Below are positions 19,529 to 30,123 of a stretch of 60,295 bases of DNA, one piece after another (position 1 is the first letter of the stretch; each line of letters opens with the position of its first letter). The notes beneath the pieces are model-generated. The model saw only the letters and a list, made by a program, of their open reading frames with translations, was not told where the DNA came from and made no database searches. The DNA comes from Aurantiochytrium sp. KH105 (Eukaryota; Sar; Bigyra; Thraustochytrida; Thraustochytriidae). The stretch spans positions 1 to 60,295 of the forward strand of contig BGKB01000283.1 in the NCBI GenBank assembly GCA_003116975.1. Reading direction: 5' to 3'. The position numbers and the translations under genes were made by a program.

Positions 19529-20158
19529 ATGAGTGCGACCGTGGCCCGCGTGGGCGACGTGGTCGTGCCCGGGTCTCTCCTCTGCGATGCGGCCCAAACA
19601 GAAGTGGCCAAGGCCGAGGCTGGCGCCGGCGCGTACGTGGACGGCCGTGGCGCGGTGCTTGCGTCCGTGGTGGGCAAGCTCGTGGTGAGTGAGCCCAAGG
19701 GAGAGCCCGCGCGGAAAATCTTCTCGGTACAGACCGCCTCGAGGAAGCCCAAGGTCGTCCCTGTCGTCGGTAGCACCGTGACGTGCAACGTGACCAAGGT
19801 GACGCCGCGGTTCGCGCTGCTTGACATTGTGTGCGTGGGCGTGGAGAGCGTGCCGGGATCTGGCTTTCGTGGTATGGTACGCAAGGAGAACGTGCGCAGC
19901 TTCGAAATCGACCGCGTGGAAATGCATAACAGCTTCCGACCTGGCGATGTTGTTCGTGCCAAGGTTGTCTCCCTCGGTACGGCACGCTCGTATGAGCTTT
20001 CCACAGCCGACAAGGACCTTGGTGTTATTGCGGCAATGGGTGAGGCGAACGAACCGCTCATTCCCATCAGCTTTGAGGAGATGAAATGTCCAGTTACAGG
20101 AGTGATTGAAAAACGCAAGGTTGCCAAGCAGGACAGCTTTGCAACCCTTGCCAAATGA
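19529..20158 (+). CDS. EXOSC1: Exosome complex component CSL4
   Basis: Csl4/EXOSC1 is one of the three S1-domain cap proteins of the RNA exosome, which degrades and trims RNA from the 3' end. The protein has 209 residues (human about 195). In order: N-terminal domain with RVGDVVVPGSLLC; central S1 domain from about residue 70 (VGSTVTCNVTKVTPRFALLDI, then GFRGMVRKENVR and FRPGDVVRAKVVSLG); C-terminal block PISFEEMKCPVTGVIEKRKVA, which matches the family's final zinc-ribbon-like segment, though only one Cys remains. The ATG at 19529 was chosen because family similarity starts a few residues later. Confidence 0.93.
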   Translation: MSATVARVGDVVVPGSLLCDAAQTEVAKAEAGAGAYVDGRGAVLASVVGKLVVSEPKGEPARKIFSVQTASRKPKVVPVVGSTVTCNVTKVTPRFALLDIVCVGVESVPGSGFRGMVRKENVRSFEIDRVEMHNSFRPGDVVRAKVVSLGTARSYELSTADKDLGVIAAMGEANEPLIPISFEEMKCPVTGVIEKRKVAKQDSFATLAK

Positions 20159-20228
20159 AAGTGACAACGAAATGGCTTCTGGGTAAGCTCTCTACTTTTG
20201 TTAGCTGTTTGGTGACTTGTACTCTTAT

Positions 20229-20252
20229 TTTCTTCTTCTTCTTCTTCTTCTT
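20229..20252. repeat. (TTC)n microsatellite
   Basis: Seven to eight TTC units downstream of the CSL4 stop. Just after it the 18-base block CCTCGTGAGAGTCATTCT occurs twice in tandem. Confidence 0.85.
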
Positions 20253-20374
20253 TCTGTCTGATCCTCGTGAGAGTCATTCTCCTCGTGAGAGTCATTCTCG
20301 TCGTGTCTTGAGGTGTTTCGGGGAATTGTTCAGTCAAACAAATAAACAAAAACGCATGAAATACTTTTCTTGAC

Positions 20375-22699
20375 TTACAAGTCACCGTCGTCGACAATTT
20401 GTGGTCCTGCTCCATTGCTTCTAGACGACGACGATCTTCGCCTTTGGCGACGCGTGTCAGCTGCGCCTTCGTCTTCTTGCATACCTCCAAGTACACTTGC
20501 ATCTTCATTGACGTCAGCTGCCGAGGACCGCCGCTTCTTTTTGCCACTCTTTGATCGGCGCAAAGGCTCTCGTGCCGGCGCAATCTGCTCATCGCCGCTG
20601 CCACTTGCGTTGCTGCTTGCTTCCTTGCTTCTTTGACGCTGTGGGCCCGGCTCGCGCGAAGAATCGGCGCGAGCCTCATTCTTTTCCTCATTTGCAGAGG
20701 CCATGGCGCTTTCCCTTTCGCGGCGACTCCTGCGGCTGCCGCTGGTACTACTACCTGATTGTGAATTCTTTTTCTTGATACTGGGACGGTCCGACGCACG
20801 AGCGCTTGCGCTATTTGTCTCCCGAGCAGAATCCGTAGCGCTCGATGCTGATGAGACAGTGGGGTCATCCCGTGCCTCCTCGAGGTCGAGGCCAGACTGT
20901 AGTTCACGGAAAGAGGCCTTCTTGGTCGTCGCCGGTTTTGATCTCGCGACCGGGTTCTGTTCAAGGTTCGCTTTTTGCGCGGACTTGGGCGCCACCACGG
21001 CTGCCAAAGCGCGTTCGAGATCACCTTCCGTGCTTGCAGATTTCTTGAGATCACTGCCGATCGGCTTTGAAAGATTATCCTTTCGCTGCGTCGGCACTTG
21101 AGGATGCACTGCGATTCCAGACTCGATATCGTGTTTCCCGTTCGAGGAACTATCCTTGTTGGTGAGACGAATGTCATCGAGAAAGGTGTGCAGGTCACTC
21201 GTGTAGGTTTGCAGCATGGAGACGCTGTGTCGCATTTGCGATGAGAGCTCAAAGGCGCGGAGGAGATGGGCTTCGTCGAATGTGTTTGAGCCATGTATCT
21301 TGGCGTCGTCACTCTCGCCCGGCTTGGACGTTTTATTCTTCAGTACTGCAAATGTAGTGGCATGGAATGGAAAGTTGCGGTTCAGTCCGCAGAGCGTAGG
21401 ATGGTACATGGAGCAGAGCACGGCTTGGCAAAGAAAGGTGGACAGAATCGAAAGCAGATTGACGACCTTGGCCCGGAACCAGATATCCACGAGACTGTTG
21501 ATGAGCACAAGAGCAGGCAGCGTGAGAATCCAGCAGCCAACGAGAACCCAAAACTTTTTGTAAAAGGCTCGCTTTTGCTGATATTTGCGCAAGGTGACAC
21601 CAATAGCATACGAGAACCATGCAAAAGCCGCACCTCGCAAGGAAACAAAAACTGCTCCTGGAACGGTGCTGTACACGTAGATGATATCTGCCGGGTCGAC
21701 AAAGTAGGCATAATAGATCCAGCAGCCTGCGCTCGAGACGACATAGAGCGTCATGTAAGCGGCGATTCGGACTCGACCTAGCGCAGAAATCTTGTGGCGC
21801 ACGATCGTCCAGCCCTTGGCCACGAGAATAGTCATGAGAAGCAGTAGAAACTCGGCCACGAGACCACAAAAGACGGCGAGACCCTCGAGTCGGGGATTGT
21901 CAATGCCAGTGCTGGCAAACTGGGAATAAAGGACGACTTGAAAGAGGAGACTGAGAAAGGAAGCAGCGATTGACGCAACGAGCAGACGAACGCTGTGATG
22001 GTACTTGTGCTCGCTAAGAAGTGCGAGGCGCGTGCGCCATGCCAGGATAGCAAGAGCTACATAGAGAGCGAAAAAGATGACAGATGTCTCCCAGAACCAG
22101 GCCTTGTCCGCGCTAAAGTACTTGTCGTTTCCGTCGCCGTTGGTCAAGACGAGACGATATTTGATATCAAGCGAGTTTGCGCAGAATCGCGTGGTGCACG
22201 TCATTTTGCAGTTGCCAACGGTGATGAAAATCCAGCGGGACCTATGAGTGTTCATGTACGTCTCAAGCGTGACAGACGACCATTCGCGTCCATCGTCGTC
22301 CTTGTAGGTGGTCACGTTGCGCCCGCCCGGAAGAGGAATGTAAGTTCCTCCGTTCATGCTGGCGATGGCGGCCTTTTCATGACACTTGAGTCCTTTGTTG
22401 TACGCGCGTTCCCAATAACCAAATTCCTTTTGTACACCATCCTCGTCGCCTCCCTTGTAAAAGAGCATTATGGACGGGGTCGTGGCTGCGTCCGAAGGAT
22501 AGTCAAGGGTCATTTGCAGGCGACCCATGAGTTCCCCGCCACTCTTTGCGGGGTTAAATACGAAGCGGTCCAGGTACATCCATGTTTCGCTGCCGCGGTA
22601 GCTGCCTTCAACGATGCCTGCGCGTGCATGCCGGAGACCGCTCGCGATCACAAGCGCGAGCAAGACTGTGGCTTTGTGGCTCCACGAGGCTTTGGTCAT
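20375..22699 (-). CDS. GPR180/TMEM145-like seven-helix protein
   Basis: 774 residues from the ATG at 22699; a more upstream ATG would add a Leu-run from a CAG repeat. Signal peptide about 8-27; extracellular domain to about residue 200 with a beta-rich, Cys-containing layout (CEHKAA region, then VGNCKMTC and RFCANSLDIKY); seven hydrophobic segments from about 203 to 455, with LLLLMTILVAKGWTIVRH in the third or fourth helix and a conserved YHPTLCGLNRNFPF block after the last. This is the arrangement of the GPR180/TMEM145 (rhodopsin-like GPCR transmembrane domain) group. The cytoplasmic tail of about 300 residues is Ser/Lys/Arg-rich and disordered, with many possible phosphorylation sites. The ligand is unknown. 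Confidence 0.85.
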   Translation of the reverse strand: MTKASWSHKATVLLALVIASGLRHARAGIVEGSYRGSETWMYLDRFVFNPAKSGGELMGRLQMTLDYPSDAATTPSIMLFYKGGDEDGVQKEFGYWERAYNKGLKCHEKAAIASMNGGTYIPLPGGRNVTTYKDDDGREWSSVTLETYMNTHRSRWIFITVGNCKMTCTTRFCANSLDIKYRLVLTNGDGNDKYFSADKAWFWETSVIFFALYVALAILAWRTRLALLSEHKYHHSVRLLVASIAASFLSLLFQVVLYSQFASTGIDNPRLEGLAVFCGLVAEFLLLLMTILVAKGWTIVRHKISALGRVRIAAYMTLYVVSSAGCWIYYAYFVDPADIIYVYSTVPGAVFVSLRGAAFAWFSYAIGVTLRKYQQKRAFYKKFWVLVGCWILTLPALVLINSLVDIWFRAKVVNLLSILSTFLCQAVLCSMYHPTLCGLNRNFPFHATTFAVLKNKTSKPGESDDAKIHGSNTFDEAHLLRAFELSSQMRHSVSMLQTYTSDLHTFLDDIRLTNKDSSSNGKHDIESGIAVHPQVPTQRKDNLSKPIGSDLKKSASTEGDLERALAAVVAPKSAQKANLEQNPVARSKPATTKKASFRELQSGLDLEEARDDPTVSSASSATDSARETNSASARASDRPSIKKKNSQSGSSTSGSRRSRRERESAMASANEEKNEARADSSREPGPQRQRSKEASSNASGSGDEQIAPAREPLRRSKSGKKKRRSSAADVNEDASVLGGMQEDEGAADTRRQRRRSSSSRSNGAGPQIVDDGDL

Positions 22700-23340
22700 G
22701 CTACCTAGTTTGCAACCTTGAATCCTGCGAGGTTCGGGCGATTGTGTCGCGCTGGATGGGCCAGGCACGCACGCACGTCTGCGCAGGCAGAGCAGCAGCA
22801 GCAGCAGCAGCAATTACCAAGAACCTTTAGCGCAAGAGGATAGGGATCTGGACCTTGCCGCTTCTGCCGGCCCCAACGTCTCGATTTATTAGGTTGCTCG
22901 CTATTTTGCTCTTCTCTTTTCTTCCTTTTGCGGGACGTGCTATCGCGTTTGACGGAACAGAGATGTCCTTTTTCTCCTCTCGCTCATACATTCATTATCA
23001 ATCAGACTGTCACAGTATCCGTTGGGCCTCTCCCTCATCTGCAGTAGTGCTATTGAAACCGCTACATGTATTTCGGTTTTTGAACCGCTTCATAACCGTA
23101 ACGCCGCATGCGTATATTTTATTGGTCGAACGGCCTCCGAACGAGCGAATTAGGCTTGCCAAGCATAAGAGCCCGTGGCAGACAAGAAAGCAGGTCTCGA
23201 GACATTGTGTAGAGGCTCGCGCACAAAGCAGAGCGCAAGAGGTGGCTCCCGCTTGAAGGGAACTCTGCCGCTTTAGCCTCAGGCGAGGCGTTTGGTGTCA
23301 GTCTCTATTTTGTAGAGAGTCGTTCGTTGTCTGCGGCATC
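22700..23340. other. Divergent promoter region
   Basis: Between the receptor-like gene and the exonuclease gene. It includes a (GCA)n run at 22789-22811. A 133-codon frame at 22855-23256 begins hydrophobically but shows no other support. Confidence 0.5.
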
Positions 23341-24129
23341 ATGGAGGGCTCCCAGCGTTCCTCGTCCACTCTCAAGGCTGGAGCACCAGCGTTCACGCCG
23401 TCGTGGATATGTATTGGCAACGATGCGCAGAATGCAGGGGCTATGCCAGGGCATGGCGAGACGCTTGCTCCTGACGTTGCTTTTGGCGCAGATATGAAGC
23501 CATGGCTGTGTTCGATCGACGTCGAGTGCATCGCGACGGGTCGCACATCCGCGGACCGTGCGGTCGCTCGCGTAGCGCTTGTCGATGGCGATGAAAACGT
23601 GCTCATGGACGCACTTGTTCGACCCAAAGAGAAAATTGTCTCGTACCTGACTCCACTGACAGGACTTGAACCTGGTTCGCTCGATGACGCACCGTCGCTC
23701 GAGGAAGTGCGTGCTCAGCTGCTCAAGCTTTTGCCAAAGAATGCAGTCATTGTCGGGCAAGCAATACAACACGATTTGGATTGGCTTCGGCTCGAAGAAG
23801 GTACGCACTTCGCTTCGTCATTTGATATTGGTCAGCTCTTTCGCGTGGAGCGAGGCCCAGGTCGCTTCCGTTATTTCTCGTTGCGGCATGAGGTTTTACA
23901 CCTCGAAGGTTTCAAGGGCGCTGGCGTCGACATGCAAGCAGGAGCTCATGACCCGACCCTGGACGCCATATATTCAGTTCGAATTTATCAGCGTTTTGCA
24001 GATGCGCCAGAGGAGGACCTTTTGCGCGCGCGTGCAAAGCTTTCGAGAGTTCCCGCAACACATCCAATTTGGCGCAAGACTCCCATGATTGACAATGTTC
24101 AGGTGGGGCCACCTTGGATTTACAAGTGA
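23341..24129 (+). CDS. REXO-type DEDDh 3'-5' exonuclease
   Basis: 262 residues, of the RNase T/DNA polymerase III epsilon exonuclease family, closest in pattern to eukaryotic RNA exonucleases (REXO/Rex). The catalytic set is visible: D60 and E62 in SIDVECIATG, D145 in GQAIQHDLDWL, and H203 with D208 in HDPTLDAIYSVRIY. The LTPLTGLEPGSL segment corresponds to the common ITGIT loop. Two-metal-ion cleavage of RNA or DNA 3' ends is expected. The N-terminal 50 residues are not conserved-looking and carry no obvious targeting signal. The 3' end of the gene is echoed downstream by a degraded copy. Confidence 0.88.
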   Translation: MEGSQRSSSTLKAGAPAFTPSWICIGNDAQNAGAMPGHGETLAPDVAFGADMKPWLCSIDVECIATGRTSADRAVARVALVDGDENVLMDALVRPKEKIVSYLTPLTGLEPGSLDDAPSLEEVRAQLLKLLPKNAVIVGQAIQHDLDWLRLEEGTHFASSFDIGQLFRVERGPGRFRYFSLRHEVLHLEGFKGAGVDMQAGAHDPTLDAIYSVRIYQRFADAPEEDLLRARAKLSRVPATHPIWRKTPMIDNVQVGPPWIYK

Positions 24130-24265
24130 CTGAATAGTTGATTTGCTCGGTGCGACGCACGCATCGGACGTGCGAAGTTCTTGGGACTTTTTAATCCGGC
24201 GCAAGACTCCATTGATTGGGCATGTCCGAGTGCAACCGTGTCGGAGGTTTGCAAGTTAGGAAATG
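24066..24265 (+). repeat. Degraded duplication of the exonuclease gene 3' end
   Basis: The block around GGCGCAAGACTCC (24072) with the following ~60 bases is repeated imperfectly at about 24196, outside the gene, and a shorter trace (GGCGCAAGACTC) recurs near 24320. The second copy has an indel and cannot continue the protein. Confidence 0.55.
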
Positions 24266-24956
24266 CAACTTTCGTCTGCCGCATTGTGTGCGCACTCGAA
24301 AGGCTCTCGAGGGACCTCTGGCGCAAGACTCGAGAATATGCCAACATGTTAATTTTTAATTTTGATCATTCGACCCATTCATTACCCAGTAGCCTAGGGC
24401 TATACCAATGCTTTTTCATTTGTTTTCATGTGGCAAAACTCTCACCTGATTTGCCTTTTGTGTGCAAATGGTAAGTTCTCTTTGATCTTTGTCGGCTCGG
24501 CCTGTTGCTGGGCACTAGCTAGAAACAAGAAAGGACTAGATTTACGAAGAATGGAAAGGGACTAGATTTGCTCTCAGGCTCGTTGGCTTTTTACAAGAGT
24601 TGCAAAGGTTGGTTCTGTACACTGCACACCTAGTGTGTTGGCAATCCTTTCGGTCACTCCAAGTAGTCGTAAAGTAAGTGCAGGGGGGGGGAAAGCTGCA
24701 GAAAAGAACGAATGAACCAGCAATCAAACCAGTCAGCGAACTTGACTTGCAAGAATTCTCTTCGGAATTGAAAGAAACGTATGAATCTAGCTAACTATTT
24801 ATTGTCAAGACAATCGTATTGTTCAATGGTGGTTCAATAGGGTGATGTAAAGTGTGAGCCTTGTGCTGGGATCCCACGTGCTTTTTGTGGATGCTGGCGG
24901 CAAGCAGGATTTTATTCACTTGTGTACTTCACTCGTCGCGTCTTCACTGCACTCAG
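24266..24956. other. AT-richer spacer
   Basis: Between converging genes. No gene, tRNA or clear element seen. A run of G lies at 24684-24691. Confidence 0.5.
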
Positions 24957-26600
24957 TCACTCCATGCTCATCTCGTAATCGTCCTCGTCGTCATCGGACT
25001 CCTGGATGGTGGCAAGGCGCGCGCCTTCATCGCCCGAGCTCCATTGGTGAAAGTCATCTTCGCCCGAGCTCAGTTGGCTAAGTTCCTCATTGGACGCAGC
25101 GACTAATGCTGCAATGAAGTTGTCGTCCAAAAGAGTGGGCGATGCGAGCGACGGCAATGGGTTTGCATTTCCTGCGGTGATGCGCTCACTTTCGATGCGC
25201 CGCTGCACCTTGATGCGGCGTCTGCGCTGCGAAGCTTCACCAGCCTCGCGCCAATGATCGCTTGTGCGCCGAGAGACGTGGCCCAAGCTTGACTTGGTCG
25301 TGGTGGTGGTGGTGGTGTCCCCGAGACCAAGATCGTCGACATTGTTAACGACAAAGGCGGGGCTTGCGAAGAGGTCTTCATCGGGGGTCGAAAAAATGTT
25401 GCCACCCCGTGCCAAGGTTGCACAAAGCTGTGCCTCGCGATTCTTGGACTCCTCGGACTTGAAGAGGATGGAGGCGCTGCGTCGGTGCTTGTGTCTGCGC
25501 TTGCGCAGGGGAGCGTCAGCCTTGGAAGAGCGTCCTGCGGGGGGGCGCTCCCTCACGCGGGACGGCCTTGTCTCGCGAGGGTCTGCGGTGGCGTCTGAGG
25601 GGCCGGCATCGACCATGGCCGTCGCGACGTTTTGCAGCGAGCGAAAGCTCTCCTCTAGGAGTTTTTCGACCTCGGGGTCGAGTGTATACACGGGTGCTCT
25701 CTCTTCATCGAGGTCGTCGTCCTCGGTCTTGCTGTTCTTACTGATCATGCTGCTCGTACTACCCTTTCGGTCCATGCTCTCAACGCCTTCACCGCTGACG
25801 TTGCCAGCATTCGCCGTGATGGTGGCGGCGGCAGCAGCGGCGGTGGAGGTGCCAAGAGGGGCGACTTTTGTGATGTCCGCACTCAGGCCAAGGAGCTGCT
25901 TGACGACGTCCATGTCGGTGTGGTCGGCGTCTTCAGCGGCCGCTGCCACGCGCTGGCCCATGGCGCTCGGCGCAGACTGGTGGCGCTGGAGCGCCCGGAT
26001 GCGGCGGTTGCGGCGACCTGGCTGTGTGGTGGCGCACAGGGACCTTCGGCGGCGGTGACGGGGGTCGGTACCGTTGTTGTTGTTGTTGTTGCCGGTGTCG
26101 AGGCGGCCCTCGTCGTCGGCGTCGTTGCCGGCGTCTTCGTCGTCTTCCCGGATGTCTGCGTCTGCGTGTGCGTCAACGTCAGCGCCGTCGAGGCGGATGG
26201 CGTGGTTCCCCTCGCGCGCGGCCCTGCGGCGGTGGCGGCGCGTCTGGTCCGCCTCGGCGGCGAGGCTGGCGAAGAACGAGGCGTCGACGTTTTCCGCGGC
26301 GCCGAGCAGCCTGGCGAAGCCCGCGAGGCTGTCGTGCTGCGCCGCGAGGCCGGCCAGCGACCGCGTGCAGTCGAAGCTGCGCGTCTTCAGCCTGCGCTGC
26401 GCCGCCGTCAGCCTCGCCAGGGCCTCTGCGCTCGCGGCGGGCGCCTGGCTGTGCCACCTCCTGTGCAGGCCGCCCATGCCGCGCCCGAAGCTCGCCGCCG
26501 CCTCCTGCTGCGGCTCCGCGCGCTGCTGCTGCTGCTGCATCAGCCGCGCCACCGCGATCCCCGGCGTCACGCCCACCGACCCGCGCTCCAGCGACACCAT
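24957..26600 (-). CDS. Unknown low-complexity protein, 547 residues
   Basis: Family not recognised. I start at the ATG at 26600 (MVSLERGSVGVTPGIAVA); the frame is open much further upstream, but that part translates a GAAA microsatellite and GC-rich leader. Seen: a Gln run near residue 22; an Ala/Leu-rich helical part to about 120; an acidic Asp/Glu run with an Asn tract near 165-175; many Arg clusters; an Ala/Thr tract; a Thr run from an ACC repeat; and a strongly acidic C-terminus with repeated SSGEDD/SSGDEG and DDDEDDYE. Probably largely disordered and possibly phosphorylated by CK2-like kinases. No membrane segment. Confidence 0.55.
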   Translation of the reverse strand: MVSLERGSVGVTPGIAVARLMQQQQQRAEPQQEAAASFGRGMGGLHRRWHSQAPAASAEALARLTAAQRRLKTRSFDCTRSLAGLAAQHDSLAGFARLLGAAENVDASFFASLAAEADQTRRHRRRAAREGNHAIRLDGADVDAHADADIREDDEDAGNDADDEGRLDTGNNNNNNGTDPRHRRRRSLCATTQPGRRNRRIRALQRHQSAPSAMGQRVAAAAEDADHTDMDVVKQLLGLSADITKVAPLGTSTAAAAAATITANAGNVSGEGVESMDRKGSTSSMISKNSKTEDDDLDEERAPVYTLDPEVEKLLEESFRSLQNVATAMVDAGPSDATADPRETRPSRVRERPPAGRSSKADAPLRKRRHKHRRSASILFKSEESKNREAQLCATLARGGNIFSTPDEDLFASPAFVVNNVDDLGLGDTTTTTTTKSSLGHVSRRTSDHWREAGEASQRRRRIKVQRRIESERITAGNANPLPSLASPTLLDDNFIAALVAASNEELSQLSSGEDDFHQWSSGDEGARLATIQESDDDEDDYEMSME

Positions 26601-27205
26601 CGCTCGCCTCGCGCTCGCCTCGCCTCGCCTCGCCTCGCGGCCCGGTGCCTGCGCTGGGCTTTTGCTGCCGCCCTCTGCACGCGCGCGCCCGCGCACTCCG
26701 CCGCTGCAGCCAGACAGACAGAGGGGCGCCAACAAAGCGCCTGAAACCGGCGGTGCAAGTGGACAATCGGGGAAGCGAACTCGGGCGAAGGGGGCGCGAA
26801 ATGAAGCGCCGCAGAGAGGAAAGGAGAGGAAAGGAGAAAGAGCTTTGCCATGGTTGAAGGAAAGAAAAGAAAGAAAGAAAGGGAGGACTCGGAGGGAGGA
26901 AAGGAGGAAGAAAGGAACAACACGGCAACCAGCACAGCCCGCCAGCCAGCCAGCACAGCCAGCCAGCCAGCCATGGAAAACACCTGGCGCTCGCCTGCTT
27001 GCTTGCTCTTGTGCGCCAAATCGGTCTTCCTTGCACTTTCGATCGACCGATCGATCGATCGACCACGGCGACTCGAAGCTAGAAATTAGGATACCGCCGC
27101 GCGTCCATCTAGCCACCCGCACGGCGAGTTGAGGTGAACGAAACAAGTCGAGACCTGCAAAAAAAAGCAGTAAAAGATAAAGTAAAACAAAAGTAAAAGA
27201 GACAA

Positions 27206-27208
27206 CGA

Positions 27209-27260
<52 letters not shown>

Positions 27261-27261
27261 A
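27206..27261. repeat. (GAAA)n microsatellite
   Basis: About thirteen to fourteen GAAA units. On the minus strand it produces a false Phe/Leu/Ser 'membrane' repeat. Confidence 0.95.
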
Positions 27262-27597
27262 CTTTTCATTCATCCATTCGGAAACGAAGGAGAACCTACA
27301 TCGATCGACCAACCCCCCTTTTTCAAGCAAGTTCTCTCCCCCCCCTTCCCCTTCCCCCTCGCCCGCTCTCCAGCCAGCCACGGCCAGCCAGCCACGCCCT
27401 CCCCGGCCGCCGCCGCAGCCGCCGCACTGACTCGGCGGCCTGCAGCCAGTGGGCCCCGCACGTCGGCAGCCGGCCGCGGCACGCGCGGGAACGCGGCGCG
27501 GCCTGTCTCTGGAAACTGGTTTTCGCTCGATTTCTGCGGCCCCGGCGGAAAAAAACAAAAACCAAAAAAAAAAACCAAAAAGAAACAGCGCGTGCAG

Positions 27598-27632
27598 GGC
27601 AAGGCAAGGCAAGGCAAGGCAAGGCAAGGCGC
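27598..27632. repeat. (AAGGC)n pentanucleotide repeat
   Basis: Six to seven perfect AAGGC units. Confidence 0.9.
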
Positions 27633-30047
27633 GAGGCGAGACGAGCAAGCCGTGCGCTGCGACCTGGCAGAACTCAGGGCTCCCGCCTCCGTCCATCCAT
27701 CCATTTATCCATTTCTCGAGGACCCGCGCCGCGTCGGCGAGGACGCGCGAGGGAGAAGGAGAGCGAGGCGCGCGTGCGCAGCGAGGGCGAGGGCCGCTGC
27801 CGGCTGGCTCTCAGCCCCGTACACACCCTCGCGAGCACACTGTCATCGTGGCCGTTCTCTAACTCTCCGGGAGGTGACATGATGATCTGATGTGTCAGTG
27901 CCATGCTGCGCGCCCTCCGAGTCCTGCGCGCTCGCCTGGTCGAGGAGGGTTCGGAGGCGCCGTGAGATCTGCAGGACCTGCGCGGCGTCTTATCCGTCTC
28001 GGTGCGGCCGCAGCAGCAGCTGCAGCCACCGTAGCCAGTGCAGCTCAGCTGGTGGATGGAGGAGGGCGTGGCTGGCTGGTCGTCCATCGTTCCCAGCGAC
28101 TACCGCGGCCAAGTTCGCCTTGGCTGCCGCTTCCTGCTGCTTGCTTCAAAATGATCATCTCGCGCTCAGCGCCGCCGGTGCCGGGGACCTTGCGCAGCCA
28201 CTGGTGGTAGCGACTGCGACTGGGAGGGCCAGCGACTACGAGGGCCAGCGACCTCTATGCGACGTCTTGCGACGTCTTGCGATGCGAAGCGATGTGATGC
28301 GATGCGAGCTCGAGGTGCTGTCGGAGTCTTTAGGGACGTACGGCGGTGCCACTCCGTTCATTCGTTGTCAAGGCACTCACTGTTGATCACGAAAACAAAC
28401 ATCATCAATCGGCAATTCCTACTTCCCATGCATCCCTCACGCTTCCTCCTGCCTCAGCAGCCCTAGCTGGCTGCAGCCACCATGGCCAGCTGCAGCCGCA
28501 TGGCGGTGCTGGCTGACTGGCTGGCGGCGGCCGCGTCCAGCGCGTCCTGCGCAGCACGCGCGGTCCCGTCATGAAGATTGTGGTCGCTGCAACTGGCTGG
28601 TGTTGCTTGCTTGCAGTGCTTGTAGGCTATCATCCCACCCATTGACCTCCTGCAGCGGCTTGACTCGTCATGGGCGGCTCCGCGCACGCACGTGAGAGCG
28701 CTGGGCGAACCGCCCTCGCATCCAGCAGCAGCTGCAACAGCCAGCTGCAGCGGCCACGGATGATGACGGCCATGCCACTCCACTGGCGGCGGCCACGGCG
28801 CGAGGGGATCATCATCATGGCAGGCTGAGACGCTACGATCGCGCCAAGGCTCGACGAGTTGGCTGCGTCTCCGCCAACAACTTGGGTGTGCGCCACGCAG
28901 GCAGCTGCAGCACCTGAGCACCGCAAGCTAGCTGCCAGCTGCTCTGCTTGCAGTTGGCAGTGGCTGCTTGCTGCACATGGATGCTTTTCGCCAATGTGCA
29001 CCGCTGGCTCGGGGTGCATCGCTCTGTGCGAGCAGTCAGCCATGCACGGCCCGGCCAAAGCGCCTGGCCGGCTGCGGCAAGCAAACAATCCGCGACGACG
29101 GCCTCAACCGAGGACCCCCGTCGGGAAGACCAGGACTCACATGTCAAGCCGGGACGAGGCCAAGTCCGAGGCCTCGCTTGCCATGCTTGCCATGCTCGCC
29201 ATGCGTGCCATGCCATGTTTTGTTTGCCTTGTTTGCCCGCTTCACACTACGGTTTCGCGCCCTCTTTCGAGTGCACAGCGATTGAGCCGCGCGTGCAGGA
29301 CGCGCGGGATCTGTCCCTCCCGTCGGCCTTGCTTGGCTTGGCTTGGTCGGCCTGCCAGGTTGATCTCTCTTGCTTGCAGCCAGTTGTCGCAGTCGCAGTC
29401 ACTTGCCATGGTTGATGTTGATCTTCGTATACACACACGCGCAGCGCACGCACTGGCATTGCACTGGCCATGGTGGGGGTCCCCCCCTCTTGACTGAAAG
29501 TTCGAGCGTCGGGCTGATTTTTCTTTTTAGGTTCCCGTGCTTGGCGGCATCCTCGGGCTCGCGGCGCAGCTTCTGCTCCATACCGCGGCGATCTTCGTCG
29601 GGCCGCGACGCGGTATCCCCTGCCTGCCTGTTGTGTTGCTGCTCGCCGACAATCGCCAGTCGGTGGCAGGACTTCTGCGCGAGCAGCCTAAAGGGTGGCG
29701 CATCTAGAGTCATTCTGACTTGGGACGCCGGCCTAGGCCGCTTGGGCCAGCCACCACGAACGACCGAAAGGAAAAAAGAAAAAGAAAGAAAGCGCCCGAT
29801 TTGAGCGCGCGCCACTCCGCAGACCGCCCCGCCCGGCCAGCCACCGCCGGGACGCGCGCCGCGCAGCATCGGTGATCAAAATGACGGCCAGGTGTGCGCG
29901 ATTTGTGTTGCGCCAAAAGAGCCGGGGCGCATAGCGCACACCCTCATGAAAAGAAAAAGGCGGTGTTAACAGTGACTGTAAGTAACAGTGATGACCCGAG
30001 GGCGCGTCAAGACCCAAGCTTGCTCGCCTGCCTTGCCCTCCCAAGCC

Positions 30048-30123
30048 CTCGACCGAGGCCAAAGCTCTCGACCGAGGCCAAAGCTCTCGACCGAGGCCAA
30101 AGCTCTCGACCGAGGCCAAAGCT
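30048..30123. repeat. 19-bp minisatellite, four perfect copies
   Basis: The unit CTCGACCGAGGCCAAAGCT begins at 30048, 30067, 30086 and 30105. It ends about 20 bases before the stop codon of the next minus-strand gene, so it lies in that gene's 3' untranslated region. Each unit contains the palindrome CTCGACCGAG-like core TCGACCGA. Confidence 0.92.

Noticed and set aside
22855..23256. 133-codon plus-strand frame with a signal-peptide-like start
   Set aside because: Composition is not gene-like after the first 30 residues, there is no motif, and it lies in a promoter region.
27109..27696. Minus-strand frame with repeated Phe-Leu-Ser segments that look like membrane helices
   Set aside because: It is only the translation of the GAAA microsatellite at 27206-27261 and adjacent GC-rich DNA.
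27890..29900. Several frames of 100-210 codons on both strands
   Set aside because: Overlapping, Ala/Arg/Cys/Ser-biased, interrupted by simple repeats, and without recognisable domains.
30048..30123. Possible CRISPR-like array
   Set aside because: Units are directly adjacent with no spacers, in a eukaryotic 3' untranslated region; it is a minisatellite.
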